A stretch of DNA of 64,000 nucleotides from JAKJEP01 sp964580995 (GCA_964580995.1 CAZOMV010000008.1:1-64000); one strand, 5' to 3'. Counted from the stretch's first letter, positions 42,327 through 51,838 are shown. Made by a program: numbers and translations. The notes: generated from the sequence alone by a model not told the origin.

Positions 42327-43769
42327 ATGAGAAAAGTCACAGGCATATTTTTAGTTCTGATTTGCCTTTTTCTAATATCCGGGATTGTCCGTGCTGCGAC
42401 AGCGGTCCAGCCCACCGGCGAAACGGAGCCAGTGTATGGCAAGGGGGATGTGGCGGATGATCTGGCGATTTGGATCGATGAAGAGGATCCCAATCGCAGC
42501 ACGATCATCGGCATGAGCAAGGCAGAGGGTGGCGGGATCGAGGTGTTTGATTTGGGCGGCCAGGAATTGCAGTTTATCCAGGCCGGCAGTATCGGCAGTG
42601 TGGACCTGCGTCCGCATTTTCCGCTGGGTGGGCAGGAAGTCGCATTGCTGGCGGCAGGGAATCGCAGTGATAATACCCTCCTATTTTATCAGGTTAATCC
42701 GGTCAGCCGGATGCTGGAAGAGGTTACGGCGAGAAGGATCCCTACCGGTATTGGAGTTTATGGCGGCTGTTTGTACCATAGCCAGGGGGAGGATCGTTTT
42801 TACTTTATTATTACTTCCAAAAGCGGCTGGGTGGAACAGTGGCAGATCTATGATGACGGTAGCGGGCGGGTGGATGCGGAGCTGGTACGGAGTTTTGATG
42901 TTGGCGGAACGACGGAAGGATGCGTGGCCGATGACGAATTGGGCTGGCTTTATTTTGCGGAAGAGCATAGCGGTATCTGGAAATATGAGGCTGAACCCGA
43001 TGCCGGTCTGAGCCGTGAGAAAGTGGATAAAACCGGAACCGGCGGCCATCTCCGTGCCGATGTCGAGGGGCTGGCGATCTACTACGGCAGTGGGGGGGAA
43101 GGCTATCTGCTGGCGTCCAGTCAGGGCAATGATATGTTTGCCGTGTACCAGCGTCAGGGCTGCAATGATTATCTGGGCAGTTTCCAGGTAGCGGCGAACG
43201 ATGAGCTGGGAATCGACGGGTGCCAGAAGACCGATGGTATTGATGTGACCAGTATCCCGCTGGGGACCGCTTATCCCGGCGGATTATTCGCGGCTCATGA
43301 CAGCCGCAATACCGGTGGTACTACTTCCAACTACAAACTGGTTCCCTGGGAATCCATTATTCCTGCCCTCGAAACCGGTGAGCCGCCGAGCCATCTTACC
43401 ATTACCCGGGCCATCCTGAAAGCGGATAAAATCGTAGGCACCAATAAAGACTCCCTGACGGTTTCCGGCTACCTGTTCCATTTGACGGAAGACGATATGA
43501 ACCAGGCGGGTACTGGAGAGGTGCGGATTTTCAACCAGGATGATGCCCTGGCCGTTTTTCAGGGTAGTGTCTCCCTGGCACAGGGTAAATTAACCGGCGG
43601 CAAGTTTACCTACACTTCCCGGATCGGGGAGCTAAATAAGCTGAAAATCGATCGAAACAAGAACAGCTTTCTTGTGCATTTGAAAAATATCGATCTGACG
43701 GGTCTGGAAAAGCCTCTGATCTTCGAAATCGAGATTGGCAATTACCTGGGAACGGGTATAACATATTAA
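42327..43769 (+). CDS. Exported phytase-like beta-propeller protein
   Basis: Start at MRKVTG (ATG 42327), 480 residues with a signal peptide ending GIVRAA. Residues ~25-350 match the six-bladed beta-propeller phytase family: DVADDLAIWIDEEDPNRSTIIG, GSVDLRPHF, RIPTGIGVYGGCLY, EGCVADDELGWLYFAEE, DVEGLAIYYG, GIDVTSIPLG, the last carrying typical Ca/phosphate-site residues. A ~115-residue C-terminal domain (~355-480) is shared with the beta-helix protein at 30.1 kb. Probably releases phosphate from phytate or other organic phosphates outside the cell. A terminator separates it from the PEP-CTERM genes. Confidence 0.85.
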   Translation: MRKVTGIFLVLICLFLISGIVRAATAVQPTGETEPVYGKGDVADDLAIWIDEEDPNRSTIIGMSKAEGGGIEVFDLGGQELQFIQAGSIGSVDLRPHFPLGGQEVALLAAGNRSDNTLLFYQVNPVSRMLEEVTARRIPTGIGVYGGCLYHSQGEDRFYFIITSKSGWVEQWQIYDDGSGRVDAELVRSFDVGGTTEGCVADDELGWLYFAEEHSGIWKYEAEPDAGLSREKVDKTGTGGHLRADVEGLAIYYGSGGEGYLLASSQGNDMFAVYQRQGCNDYLGSFQVAANDELGIDGCQKTDGIDVTSIPLGTAYPGGLFAAHDSRNTGGTTSNYKLVPWESIIPALETGEPPSHLTITRAILKADKIVGTNKDSLTVSGYLFHLTEDDMNQAGTGEVRIFNQDDALAVFQGSVSLAQGKLTGGKFTYTSRIGELNKLKIDRNKNSFLVHLKNIDLTGLEKPLIFEIEIGNYLGTGITY

Positions 43770-43865
43770 TATATAATATTTTATAACAACCTGGGCCAAC
43801 CGGGGGGCGGGCCCAAAGGGGGTCAGGGCAGCGGGATTGCACGGGAAATTAAAGCGAAAAAACGC

Positions 43866-43893
43866 TTGCTCCATATCGAAGATTTGTTATAGT
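43866..43893 (+). promoter_or_regulatory. Promoter before the EF-G-like gene
   Basis: TTGCTC (43866-43871), 16-base spacer, TATAGT (43888-43893); GGAGG follows at 43960-43964 near the ATG. Upstream, TGGGCC / GGCCCA (43792-43815) may be a weak terminator hairpin of the phytase-like gene. Confidence 0.45.
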
Positions 43894-43970
43894 ACATCAC
43901 TTTATGTTACTGTGAGGTAAATTTTGCTGTTTCAATGATAAATATATCAAATTTCTTTTGGAGGCCGTAG

Positions 43971-46013
43971 ATGGCGAATTACAAGGCGGAAGATATTCGT
44001 AATATCGTGTTATTGGGTCATGCCGGGGCGGGGAAAACCTCTTTAATTGAGGCGATTTTGCATAAGACCGGAGTTACCACGCGGTTGGGAAGCGTGGATG
44101 ATAAGACGAGTATCATGGACTGCGATGAAGAAGAGAAGCATCGCGGACATTCGATCGATTCGGGATTGGCTCATATCCAGTACAAAGGCAAAGAGATCAA
44201 TATCATTGACACACCCGGCTATCCCGACTTTTACGGTTCAGCCATTTGTCCCCTCCCCGCGGCGGAAACGGCGGTCATTGTGATTAGTGCCTCCGCCGGG
44301 ATCCAGATGAATACCCGCAAACTTTTCCAGGCGGCGAAAGAACGGGGGATGGCGATTGTGATTGTGGTTAATAAAATTGATGCGGCGGCGGAGGATTTGC
44401 CGGCGCTGGTTACTACGATCCAGGAAACCTTCGGCATGGCCTGCCGCTGTGCGAATATCGCCGACAAAGACGGCAAAACGGTTATCGATTGCGTACACAA
44501 CAAGAAGGGCGATAACGGCTTTGCCGATATAGCCGAAGCGAATACCAACCTGATGGAAACCATCATCGAGGCGGATGAACAGTTGATGGAAAGTTATCTG
44601 GGTGGTGAGGAAATTTTGCCCGACAAGCTGGCCGGTGCATTTTTGACCGCCATTACCCGCCAGACAGTTATTCCTGTTCTCTTTGCCAGCGGCCGCAACG
44701 AAGTAGGGGTCGAAGAATTGCTGAATCTGGTGGCGGAGACCTGCCCGAATCCGGTCAGCGGATTGAAGCCCACTTTCCTTACCGGGGAAGGAGAGGAACA
44801 AAAAAAGACGCAGATCGACTGCCATCCGGAGGGCCATCTGATTGGCTTCGTGTTCCGGGTTTCTTCGGATCCGAAAAGCCATATTAAATATACGGCCGTT
44901 CGGATATATCAGGGCACGATCAAGAGCGATACCTCCCTGCTGGCTACCGGCAGCAAAAAGGGCATGCGGGCCGGGCAGATTAATAAATTGCAGGGTGACC
45001 ATCTGGACCAGATCGATCAGGCTTCGGCGGGCGATATCATCAACCTGGCCAAGCTGGAGGACCTGCGGATTCTGGATACGGTGTATGTAGGCAGCGATCC
45101 GGGCCGTCTCGAAATGCCGGCCTTGCCGGTTCCGATGTATAGCCTGGCGATCGAACCGAAGAGCCGGGGAGACGAAACGAAGATTTCTTCGGCTTTGTCC
45201 GAGATAACCGATGCCGATCCCACTTTTGCCATTACCCGGGATCGTCAGACCAATGAATCGGTGGTTTCCGGTCTGGGTGAGCTGCATGTGCGAATGATCC
45301 TCTCCCGGATGCACAGTCGCCGCGGTCTGGAGGTTACCACCAAACCCCCGCAGATTCCCTATCGGGAAACGATTACCGGTTCGGTCAAGATGGTCGAATA
45401 TACCCATAAGAAGCAATCGGGCGGGGCCGGCCAATTCGGGCGGGTATTTATTGATATGGAACCGAACGAGCGTGGGGCGGGCTATGAGTTTATCGATAGG
45501 ATTTTCGGAGGATCGATCGATCAGTCGTATCGTCCAAGCGTCGATAAGGGCTGCCAGGCGGCCGTCCACGAAGGGGTATTGGCAGGGTATCCGGTGGTGG
45601 ACGTAAAGGTGTCCCTGGTCGATGGAAAAACCCACCCAGTGGACAGTAAAGACATTGCGTTTCAGATCGCCGGACGGGAGGCGTTCCGCAAGGCCTTTTT
45701 GCAATGCAAGCCGACGCTGCTGGAGCCGATCGTCAATATAGAAGTGACTGTGCCGACGGATAATGTAGGGGATATCACCGGTGATCTGGCAGGGCGGCGC
45801 GGACGTGTCCAGGGACAGGATATGCTCACCGGCGGAATGACCGTCATTAAGGCTCAGGTGCCGCTGGCAGAGGTGCAGCAGTACAATTCCCAGCTTAAAA
45901 GCGTCACCGGCGGGCAAGGCAGCTATTCCATGGAGCTGAGCCATTATGAAGTGGTGCCGCCGAACGTCGTGCAGCAGATCGTTGCCAAAACCAAGGAAAA
46001 GAAAGAAGAATAG
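43971..46013 (+). CDS. Elongation factor G-like GTPase (EF-G paralogue)
   Basis: 680 residues with EF-G domain order: G domain (1-~270; GHAGAGKTSLIE, DTPGY, VNKIDA), domain II (~300-385), III (~395-470), IV (~475-600; the KQSGGAGQFGRV loop) and V (~600-675, MTVIKAQVPLAEVQQY). The switch I 'RGITI' of translational EF-G is replaced by RGHSID, and other residues mark it as the EF-G-like paralogue found in addition to the main fusA. It is monocistronic with its own promoter and terminator, away from rps/rpl genes. Whether it translocates, recycles or rescues ribosomes cannot be told from sequence. Confidence 0.9.
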   Translation: MANYKAEDIRNIVLLGHAGAGKTSLIEAILHKTGVTTRLGSVDDKTSIMDCDEEEKHRGHSIDSGLAHIQYKGKEINIIDTPGYPDFYGSAICPLPAAETAVIVISASAGIQMNTRKLFQAAKERGMAIVIVVNKIDAAAEDLPALVTTIQETFGMACRCANIADKDGKTVIDCVHNKKGDNGFADIAEANTNLMETIIEADEQLMESYLGGEEILPDKLAGAFLTAITRQTVIPVLFASGRNEVGVEELLNLVAETCPNPVSGLKPTFLTGEGEEQKKTQIDCHPEGHLIGFVFRVSSDPKSHIKYTAVRIYQGTIKSDTSLLATGSKKGMRAGQINKLQGDHLDQIDQASAGDIINLAKLEDLRILDTVYVGSDPGRLEMPALPVPMYSLAIEPKSRGDETKISSALSEITDADPTFAITRDRQTNESVVSGLGELHVRMILSRMHSRRGLEVTTKPPQIPYRETITGSVKMVEYTHKKQSGGAGQFGRVFIDMEPNERGAGYEFIDRIFGGSIDQSYRPSVDKGCQAAVHEGVLAGYPVVDVKVSLVDGKTHPVDSKDIAFQIAGREAFRKAFLQCKPTLLEPIVNIEVTVPTDNVGDITGDLAGRRGRVQGQDMLTGGMTVIKAQVPLAEVQQYNSQLKSVTGGQGSYSMELSHYEVVPPNVVQQIVAKTKEKKEE

Positions 46014-46051
46014 TTTTTTTCCCGCGATATGGCAGCATAGATTACAGGCAA

Positions 46052-46087
46052 AGGGATCTGGAAATTCGTTTTCGGATCCTTTTTTTT
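46052..46087 (+). terminator. Terminator after the EF-G-like gene
   Basis: GGATCTGGAAA and TTTTCGGATCC form an imperfect stem with a TTCG loop, followed by a run of T to 46087. Confidence 0.75.
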
Positions 46088-46109
46088 GAAATTTGGATTT
46101 CGTAGTATG

Positions 46110-46135
46110 GACTGAAGTTTTGTAAAATTTCAGTC
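46110..46135. promoter_or_regulatory. 26-bp near-perfect palindrome before rtcB
   Basis: GACTGAAG TTTTGT at the left mirrors ACAAAA-type and TTCAGTC at the right; only one base pair departs from symmetry outside the central pair. It ends 17 bases before the rtcB start. It shares CTGAAGTTTTG with the hairpin at 38657-38668. It could be an operator or a copy of a small palindromic repeat. Confidence 0.5.
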
Positions 46136-46152
46136 ATTATGAGGTACTTGCC

Positions 46153-47610
46153 ATGGCCATTCCCAGAGAAATCAAAAAAATATCCGATTCGATATGGGAA
46201 ATACCGGTATCTTGCAAGGAAAACATGCGGGTTCCGGCTCGGGTGTATGCCAGCGAGGCGCTGCTGGGAAAAATGGACGATGGGGTTTTTGAACAGGTGA
46301 CCAATGTCGCCACCTTGCCCGGTATTGTTCGTTATGCGTTTTGTATGCCCGATGGCCATTGGGGCTATGGCTTCCCGATCGGGGGGGTGGCTGCCGTCGA
46401 TCCGGAGAAAGGTGTGATATCGCCGGGTGGTATTGGATTCGATATCAATTGCGGTATGCGCCTGGTACGTACCCATTTGACTTTGGAAGAGGTCCGGCCT
46501 CATCTAACCCGGCTGATCGACCGTTTGTTTCAGCGAATCCCAGCGGGGGTTGGGGCGACCGGGTTTGTTAAAATTTCGCGGAATGAATTTTGCGAAGTGG
46601 CGCAGCAGGGGGCTCGCTGGTGTATCCAAAACAAGTACGGCTGGCCGGAAGATTTGCAGCGGACGGAAGCCGGCGGTTGTGTGGCGGGCGCCGATGCCGC
46701 CAAAGTCAGTTCCAAGGCCATCGAGCGGGGTTATAAGCAGATCGGCACGCTGGGTTCGGGCAATCACTATCTGGAAATCCAGGTGGCGAAGAAGGAAAAT
46801 GTTTTTGACCCGGAAACGGCCCGGACGTTCGGGATCGATCGGGACGATCAGGTCGTGGTGATGTTCCATTGCGGCAGCCGGGGTTTTGGGCATCAGGTCG
46901 CGACGGATTACCTGCAGACCTTTCTCAAAACGATGGGCAGCAAATACGGCCTTTCCATGCCCGACCGCGAGCTGGCCTGCGCACCTTTTCAGTCGCAGGA
47001 GGGACAAGATTATTTCGCCGCCATGAATTGTGCGATTAATATGTCTTTTGCCAATCGGCAGGTTATATTGCATCGGATTCGAGAAGTCTTTTCCGAGGTT
47101 TTCGGCAGAGATCCCGCGGATCTGGGCATGCACCAGGTGTATGATGTTGCCCATAATACCGCGCAACTGGAAACGCACCCGGTGGAGGGCAAAATGCGGC
47201 AACTGCTCGTTCATCGCAAAGGGGCGACCAAGGCACTGGGGCCGGGGATGGCGGGCCTGCCGGAAATTTACCGGAAGACCGGCCAGCCGGTAATCATCGG
47301 CGGCAGCATGGAGACGGGGTCTTATCTGCTGGCGGGCGTTGCCACCGGCGATCAAACGTTTTATTCAACCGCCCACGGCAGCGGACGGGCGATGAGCCGG
47401 TCCCAGGCCAAGCGCAACTTCAACGGCAAACAGTTGCAGCAGCAGTTGAAGGACCGCGGGATTTATATCCGTTGTGCCTCGTTTGCCGGCCTGGCTGAGG
47501 AAGCCGGCGCCGCCTATAAAAATATCGACGAGGTGGTTGCGGCCACCGAAAAAGCCGGTATCAGCCGAAGAGTCGTCCGTTTTCTACCTATAGGGAATGT
47601 AAAGGGGTAA
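46153..47610 (+). CDS. rtcB: RNA-splicing ligase RtcB
   Basis: 485 residues. GTP/Mn-dependent ligase joining 2',3'-cyclic phosphate or 3'-phosphate ends to 5'-OH RNA ends. Metal and active-site motifs: ACMPDGHWGYGFPIGG-type segment (PDGHWGYGFP), GGIGFDINCGMRL, GSGNHYLEIQV, FHCGSRGFGHQV and the C-terminal guanylylated-His motif HGSGRAMSRSQAKR. No archease, rtcA or rtcR neighbour is present. GAGGT sits upstream of the ATG, just after the palindrome. Confidence 0.95.
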   Translation: MAIPREIKKISDSIWEIPVSCKENMRVPARVYASEALLGKMDDGVFEQVTNVATLPGIVRYAFCMPDGHWGYGFPIGGVAAVDPEKGVISPGGIGFDINCGMRLVRTHLTLEEVRPHLTRLIDRLFQRIPAGVGATGFVKISRNEFCEVAQQGARWCIQNKYGWPEDLQRTEAGGCVAGADAAKVSSKAIERGYKQIGTLGSGNHYLEIQVAKKENVFDPETARTFGIDRDDQVVVMFHCGSRGFGHQVATDYLQTFLKTMGSKYGLSMPDRELACAPFQSQEGQDYFAAMNCAINMSFANRQVILHRIREVFSEVFGRDPADLGMHQVYDVAHNTAQLETHPVEGKMRQLLVHRKGATKALGPGMAGLPEIYRKTGQPVIIGGSMETGSYLLAGVATGDQTFYSTAHGSGRAMSRSQAKRNFNGKQLQQQLKDRGIYIRCASFAGLAEEAGAAYKNIDEVVAATEKAGISRRVVRFLPIGNVKG

Positions 47611-47668
47611 ATGGAAAGAATAATCTGTTTTGAAACCATACATTATGGGTACAGACAATGGAGAAAAA

Positions 47669-48271
47669 ATGATATTGCGTAAACTGCGAATTCATTTGTT
47701 GCAAATAGCTTTTATACCGATAATCTTTATTGCCGTTTTTGTAAGACCTTCATGGTCTCTGGAATCCTCTACCGCTTTTCTCCTGGAATTGACTGGATAT
47801 CTGTTCCTGTTAGGCGGTCTGAGTATCCGGATATGGTGCATTTTCTATATAGGAAACCGCAAATCGAAAGAACTTATCACCACTGGCCCGTATTCCATAT
47901 GCAGAAATCCGCTCTACATAGGTACTTTTCTGCTTGCTATGGGTATCGGATTATGTTTTGAGAATGTTCTCATTCTATTGATGGTCTCCGCTCTTATCAT
48001 TCCGGTCCATATTATTACCGTTCGTATGGAAGAGACCAAACTGGAGTCTAAGTTTGGGGAAGAATACCGGATGTATAAGAAGAAAGTCCCCATGTTTTGG
48101 CCGCGTCTTTCCAATTACAACAGTCCCGACATGATCACAGTCCATGTGCGTGCTATTATACGAATAGCCATGGACACGGTTGGGGTTCTGCTGGTGCCGG
48201 AAATCGAAGACCTGCTGGAGCTGCTCCATGAACACAATATTATTCCGGTCTTATGGCATTTAAGGTTTTGA
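47669..48271 (+). CDS. Isoprenylcysteine carboxyl-methyltransferase-like membrane protein
   Basis: Start at MILRKLRIH (ATG 47669, GGAG six bases upstream), 200 residues; an earlier ATG at 47645 is possible. Four to five membrane segments and the family motif TTGPYSICRNPLYIGTFLL, then RMEETKLESKFGEEYRMYKKKVPMF in two parts, as in ICMT/PEMT-type SAM-dependent membrane methyltransferases. In bacteria the substrate is usually a lipid or small hydrophobic molecule. The C-terminal ~50 residues (ITVHVRAIIRIAMDT ... ELLHEHNI) are extra compared with the core family. Confidence 0.8.
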   Translation: MILRKLRIHLLQIAFIPIIFIAVFVRPSWSLESSTAFLLELTGYLFLLGGLSIRIWCIFYIGNRKSKELITTGPYSICRNPLYIGTFLLAMGIGLCFENVLILLMVSALIIPVHIITVRMEETKLESKFGEEYRMYKKKVPMFWPRLSNYNSPDMITVHVRAIIRIAMDTVGVLLVPEIEDLLELLHEHNIIPVLWHLRF

Positions 48272-48292
48272 CCATTGACAAATAAAGGGTTT

Positions 48293-48389
48293 GATAGCCT
48301 TGAGGGCGGCTATCGCAATCTCTTCGACGTTCGCGATCCTTACTTTTTTCCTGATTTCGGCTGGTAGATACTCATAACAATACTACCAG
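48293..48389. other. Two hairpins between convergent genes
   Basis: GATAGCC / GGCTATC (48293-48314) and CTGGTAG / CTACCAG (48361-48389) are perfect 7-bp stems in the gap between the converging methyltransferase-like and glycosyltransferase genes. Neither has a clean T run. They may act as weak terminators. Confidence 0.4.
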
Positions 48390-48427
48390 TTCGATTCAAT
48401 GAATAAAAAATTGAAACTCATACAGTT

Positions 48428-50227
48428 CTACACGAGCAGGCGCAGGTTTTTCGGTTCCAGAGCGGATGCAAAAACAGTCTCATTACCCAGATACCGGGCA
48501 GGCGGCAACTGGTTGGTGCCAGCCCGGATTCGTTTTCCTTGCTTTATCAGGGAACCATAATTTTCTGCCAGGGCCGCCAGGCTATATTTGCCCGCCACCA
48601 CCTGGCGATTATGTTCTATTATGTCCGAAACCTCCGCCGGATACCAGCCTGGAAGCAGTCTGTTTTCAGAATCGGTGCAGAGCAGTTTGCCTGTCAGCGG
48701 CGGGGTTTCTATCAGTAGTTTGAGTATATATAATTGCGCATCTAAATCCAGATCGGCAAAATCAAGCAGCGAACCGTTTCGCAACCTGAAAATCTTGTCT
48801 CTCTCCATCGCATCTGACAGATATTTGGGGGACATGTATGCAAGATCCACCATTTTACGGTTGGTGTTTAATTTGTCAAGCCAGGCTGCTTTTATTGATT
48901 TTTCCAGGGGACCCAGCCATTCGATGGGAAAGAGCAAATGATCGTAAAGATGGCCCAGGTGCATCCCCGCAGCCGTGAAATCGCAGGTTAGACGGGGAAT
49001 ATTCCGGCCCAGCACCGCCTTGCCTGCCAGCCAGGGTTCGTGAAAGACATATCCGAAGCCTTCCTGGAGGGAGGTGGTTAGGACCGCCTGGCTGATGGCC
49101 ATCAGGTCAATCAGGCTGAACTTTTCGACCCGGCCGGAACGGATCAGGCGGCTGTGGCCGTTGAGCAGATCGTCCCCGAATCCGAGCACTACGGGCAGAT
49201 GATGTTCTTTCACGAACTGTTCGATGGCGGCGCAGTATTCAAGATCGTCCCCGGTATGGGCCGGCAGCGTGACCAGCAATTGCCAGGGATCCTTTTTATG
49301 GTTGCGGGAGAGCGTGAGCAGGATGGATTCGGCAATATTTTTACGGCGGAGGGCCTGAATGGGAGCCAGCAGAATTTTATGGGCCGGCGAAAACGTAAAA
49401 CCGTTTCGATTCGCATAATCCGCGATCCGTTGTTTGATCTGTGCGGAAAATTTGGCCGGGCGGATTTTTAATTCCTGGAGAGTATCGGCCGTTAACGACT
49501 GGATCGGCGGGGCGGTAAAAAGGGTGGTGTCGATGGCGTTGGGCAGGATGTAGATGCGTTCGGCGGGGATGCCGATTGAGAGAAGCTGGTTCCGGTTGGC
49601 GGAATTCAAGCAGGCCCAGAGCACCCGGCGGCTGGTGGGGTACATGATTTCCACGGCGAAGGCGGAATCCGGCTGGCCCGTGCAGTTTTTCAAGGCGCCC
49701 CAGCAGGCTGGCCGCTGGTTTTCGGCGAAATCGTGCATCTGGTATAAAATCCATGCGGGTATATTTTGATGCTCCAGACAGTCCGCCAGTAATTTCAGGG
49801 CACAGGTGGCCCGCGGATTTTTCCCCAGATTCATGTTGTGCGCGTGCAGCAGATAGGGATATTCGGAATAGCCATGCGGAAGATGCAGCGTATGATATAG
49901 TTTCTCCGCAATGAGATGCGATTCTTTCAGGAATTTTTGCTTGTTCGCCGCCGGATGATCGTCATAGGCAAGCTCGAGTATTTCAATCGGCCGGATAGAC
50001 AGCTCGGTTTTGGCAGCCATCGCACCAGCCTCGTCGAGCAATTGCTGGATCAAATCGCGGCCTGTGGACTGCTGAGCGTCACCGCTGATCAGGTCAATTT
50101 CCAGGGAATCATAATTGCCATACTGCAGAAGGGCGCGGATCGTGTTGACAAGTACCGTCTGCACCCCGCCCCGCAGCAGGTGGTAATGCAAAATGCCCAG
50201 CCGTAATACCTTTGCGTCATCATCCAT
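48428..50227 (-). CDS. GT4-family glycosyltransferase
   Basis: 599 residues, GT-B fold. N-terminal acceptor domain starts VLRLGILHYHLLRGGVQTVLVNTI, as in group-1 glycosyltransferases. The C-terminal donor domain has ILLAPIQALRRKNI, PVVLGFGDDL and the Glu-x7-Glu motif EGFGYVFHE. A ~110-residue helical tail (LDLDAQLYILKLLIET onward, LAENYGSLIKQGKRIRAG) is extra. No membrane segment. It is transcribed alone, divergent from purB. The sugar donor and acceptor cannot be read from sequence. Confidence 0.88.
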   Translation of the reverse strand: MDDDAKVLRLGILHYHLLRGGVQTVLVNTIRALLQYGNYDSLEIDLISGDAQQSTGRDLIQQLLDEAGAMAAKTELSIRPIEILELAYDDHPAANKQKFLKESHLIAEKLYHTLHLPHGYSEYPYLLHAHNMNLGKNPRATCALKLLADCLEHQNIPAWILYQMHDFAENQRPACWGALKNCTGQPDSAFAVEIMYPTSRRVLWACLNSANRNQLLSIGIPAERIYILPNAIDTTLFTAPPIQSLTADTLQELKIRPAKFSAQIKQRIADYANRNGFTFSPAHKILLAPIQALRRKNIAESILLTLSRNHKKDPWQLLVTLPAHTGDDLEYCAAIEQFVKEHHLPVVLGFGDDLLNGHSRLIRSGRVEKFSLIDLMAISQAVLTTSLQEGFGYVFHEPWLAGKAVLGRNIPRLTCDFTAAGMHLGHLYDHLLFPIEWLGPLEKSIKAAWLDKLNTNRKMVDLAYMSPKYLSDAMERDKIFRLRNGSLLDFADLDLDAQLYILKLLIETPPLTGKLLCTDSENRLLPGWYPAEVSDIIEHNRQVVAGKYSLAALAENYGSLIKQGKRIRAGTNQLPPARYLGNETVFASALEPKNLRLLV

Positions 50228-50366
50228 ATACTGGCCCTGAATGGCTTCTCAATATGTCTGAAACCATTGTAGGAGCGGCGAAATAATTTTCAAGCCATAA
50301 TTCGACTGCCGGCAGGCCAGGAAGTACTTCCGGTGGCAATATTTTATCCGTCTGCTCCGCAAAATA

Positions 50367-50395
50367 TTGACCCCGGCAAAAATCTTCGTTACACT
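50367..50395 (+). promoter_or_regulatory. Promoter giving a near-leaderless purB mRNA
   Basis: TTGACC (50367-50372), 17-base spacer, TACACT (50390-50395). The -10 ends six bases before the purB ATG, so transcription should begin at or beside the start codon. Confidence 0.5.
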
Positions 50396-50401
50396 ACTGA
50401 C

Positions 50402-51838
50402 ATGAAAAACCAAACAGATATTTATGATAATCCGCTGGTCAGCCGCTATACCTCGCCCCAGATGCTTGCGGTGTTTTCTCCCCAATATAAGTTCAGTACC
50501 TGGCGGAGGTTATGGCTGGCTCTGGCTGAAAGCCAGGCCCGGCTGGGGCTTGCCGTTACTAAAACCCAGCTCGCGCAAATGCGTGTCCACCTGGATGATA
50601 TCGATTTCGAGGCGGCGGCCCGTTATGAGAAAAAATTCCGCCATGATGTCATGGCCCACGTTCACACCTTTGGCGATGCCGCCCCCAAGGCCCGGCCCAT
50701 CATCCATCTTGGTGCCACCAGCGCCTTTGTCGGCGACAACACCGACCTGATTCAAATGCGGCAAGCCTTAAAATTGGTCCAGGCCCGCTTGTACCGTGTT
50801 ATCGAGCTGCTTGCTGCCTTCGCCCGCAAATACCGCAGCCTGCCGACCCTGAGCTATACCCATTTTCAGCCCGCCCAGCCGACCACCGTCGGCAAACGGG
50901 CCGCTCTCTGGTGCTATGATTTTGTGCTGGATTTTCAGGAAACTCTCCATCGCCTTTCCACCCTCACCTTTCTCGGTGTCAAAGGCACCACTGGAACCCA
51001 GGCCTCCTTTTTGGAACTCTTCAGCGGGAATCACAAAAAAGTCCTGCAACTGGAAAAACGGGTCGCCCAAAAGATGGGCTTCGACGCAGTCGCCCCCGTC
51101 AGCGGCCAGACCTACAATCGCAAAATTGATGCCCATGTCCTGGCCACCTTATGCGGCGTGGCCCAGTCCGCCCATAAAATCTGCAACGACCTCCGCCTGC
51201 TGGCCCACCTGAAACAGGTGGAAGAACCCTTCGAGAAGACCCAGATCGGCTCCTCCGCCATGGCCTACAAGCGCAATCCGATGCGCTGCGAGCGGATTAC
51301 ATCCCTGTCCCGCTTTGTCATCAGCCTGGCCTCCTCGCCCGCCATGACCGCCGCGGAGCAGTGGTTCGAACGCACCCTTGATGATTCCGCCAACAAACGG
51401 TTATCCGTGGCGGAGGCTTTTCTGGCCACCGATGCGATCCTGGGTATTCTGGCCAACGTTCTGGACGGCCTGGTGGTTTATCCCAAAGTCATTGCCGCCG
51501 CTCTCGATGGGGAACTGCCCTTCATGGCTACTGAAAATATCCTGATGGCTGCGGTTCAGGCCGGCGGCGACCGGCAGGAACTGCATGAGCGAATCCGCCG
51601 GCACAGTATGGACGCCGCCGCCCAGGTAAAGCAGCAGGGCCGTAAAAACGACCTGATCGACCGGCTCAAAACCGACCCCGCCTTTGCCAAAATCGATTTC
51701 GCCGATGTGATGAACGCCAGAAACTATATTGGCCGCGCTCCCCAGCAGGTGGCCGAATTCCTCCGCGAAGTCGCAACTCCCATCCTGCGAAAATACAAGA
51801 AATCATGTCAGATTGAAGATATTGAATTAAAGGTGTAA
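50402..51838 (+). CDS. purB: Adenylosuccinate lyase
   Basis: Catalyses two fumarate-releasing steps of purine synthesis. Start ATG 50402, 478 residues. The fumarase/aspartase signature is GSSAMAYKRNPMRCERI with the catalytic-loop Ser; also FGDAAPKARPIIHLGATSAF split in the middle and LPTLSYTHFQPAQPTTVGKR. The MAYKRNPM form is that of the longer, eukaryote-like PurB class. No ribosome site is visible, consistent with a leaderless message. pyrE starts three bases after the stop. Codons are strikingly C-rich. Confidence 0.94.
   Translation: MKNQTDIYDNPLVSRYTSPQMLAVFSPQYKFSTWRRLWLALAESQARLGLAVTKTQLAQMRVHLDDIDFEAAARYEKKFRHDVMAHVHTFGDAAPKARPIIHLGATSAFVGDNTDLIQMRQALKLVQARLYRVIELLAAFARKYRSLPTLSYTHFQPAQPTTVGKRAALWCYDFVLDFQETLHRLSTLTFLGVKGTTGTQASFLELFSGNHKKVLQLEKRVAQKMGFDAVAPVSGQTYNRKIDAHVLATLCGVAQSAHKICNDLRLLAHLKQVEEPFEKTQIGSSAMAYKRNPMRCERITSLSRFVISLASSPAMTAAEQWFERTLDDSANKRLSVAEAFLATDAILGILANVLDGLVVYPKVIAAALDGELPFMATENILMAAVQAGGDRQELHERIRRHSMDAAAQVKQQGRKNDLIDRLKTDPAFAKIDFADVMNARNYIGRAPQQVAEFLREVATPILRKYKKSCQIEDIELKV

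Noticed and set aside
44238..45944. 568-codon minus-strand open frame opposite the EF-G-like gene
   Set aside because: His/Arg/Gln-rich composition typical of antisense frames of GC-rich genes; the plus-strand EF-G reading is unambiguous.
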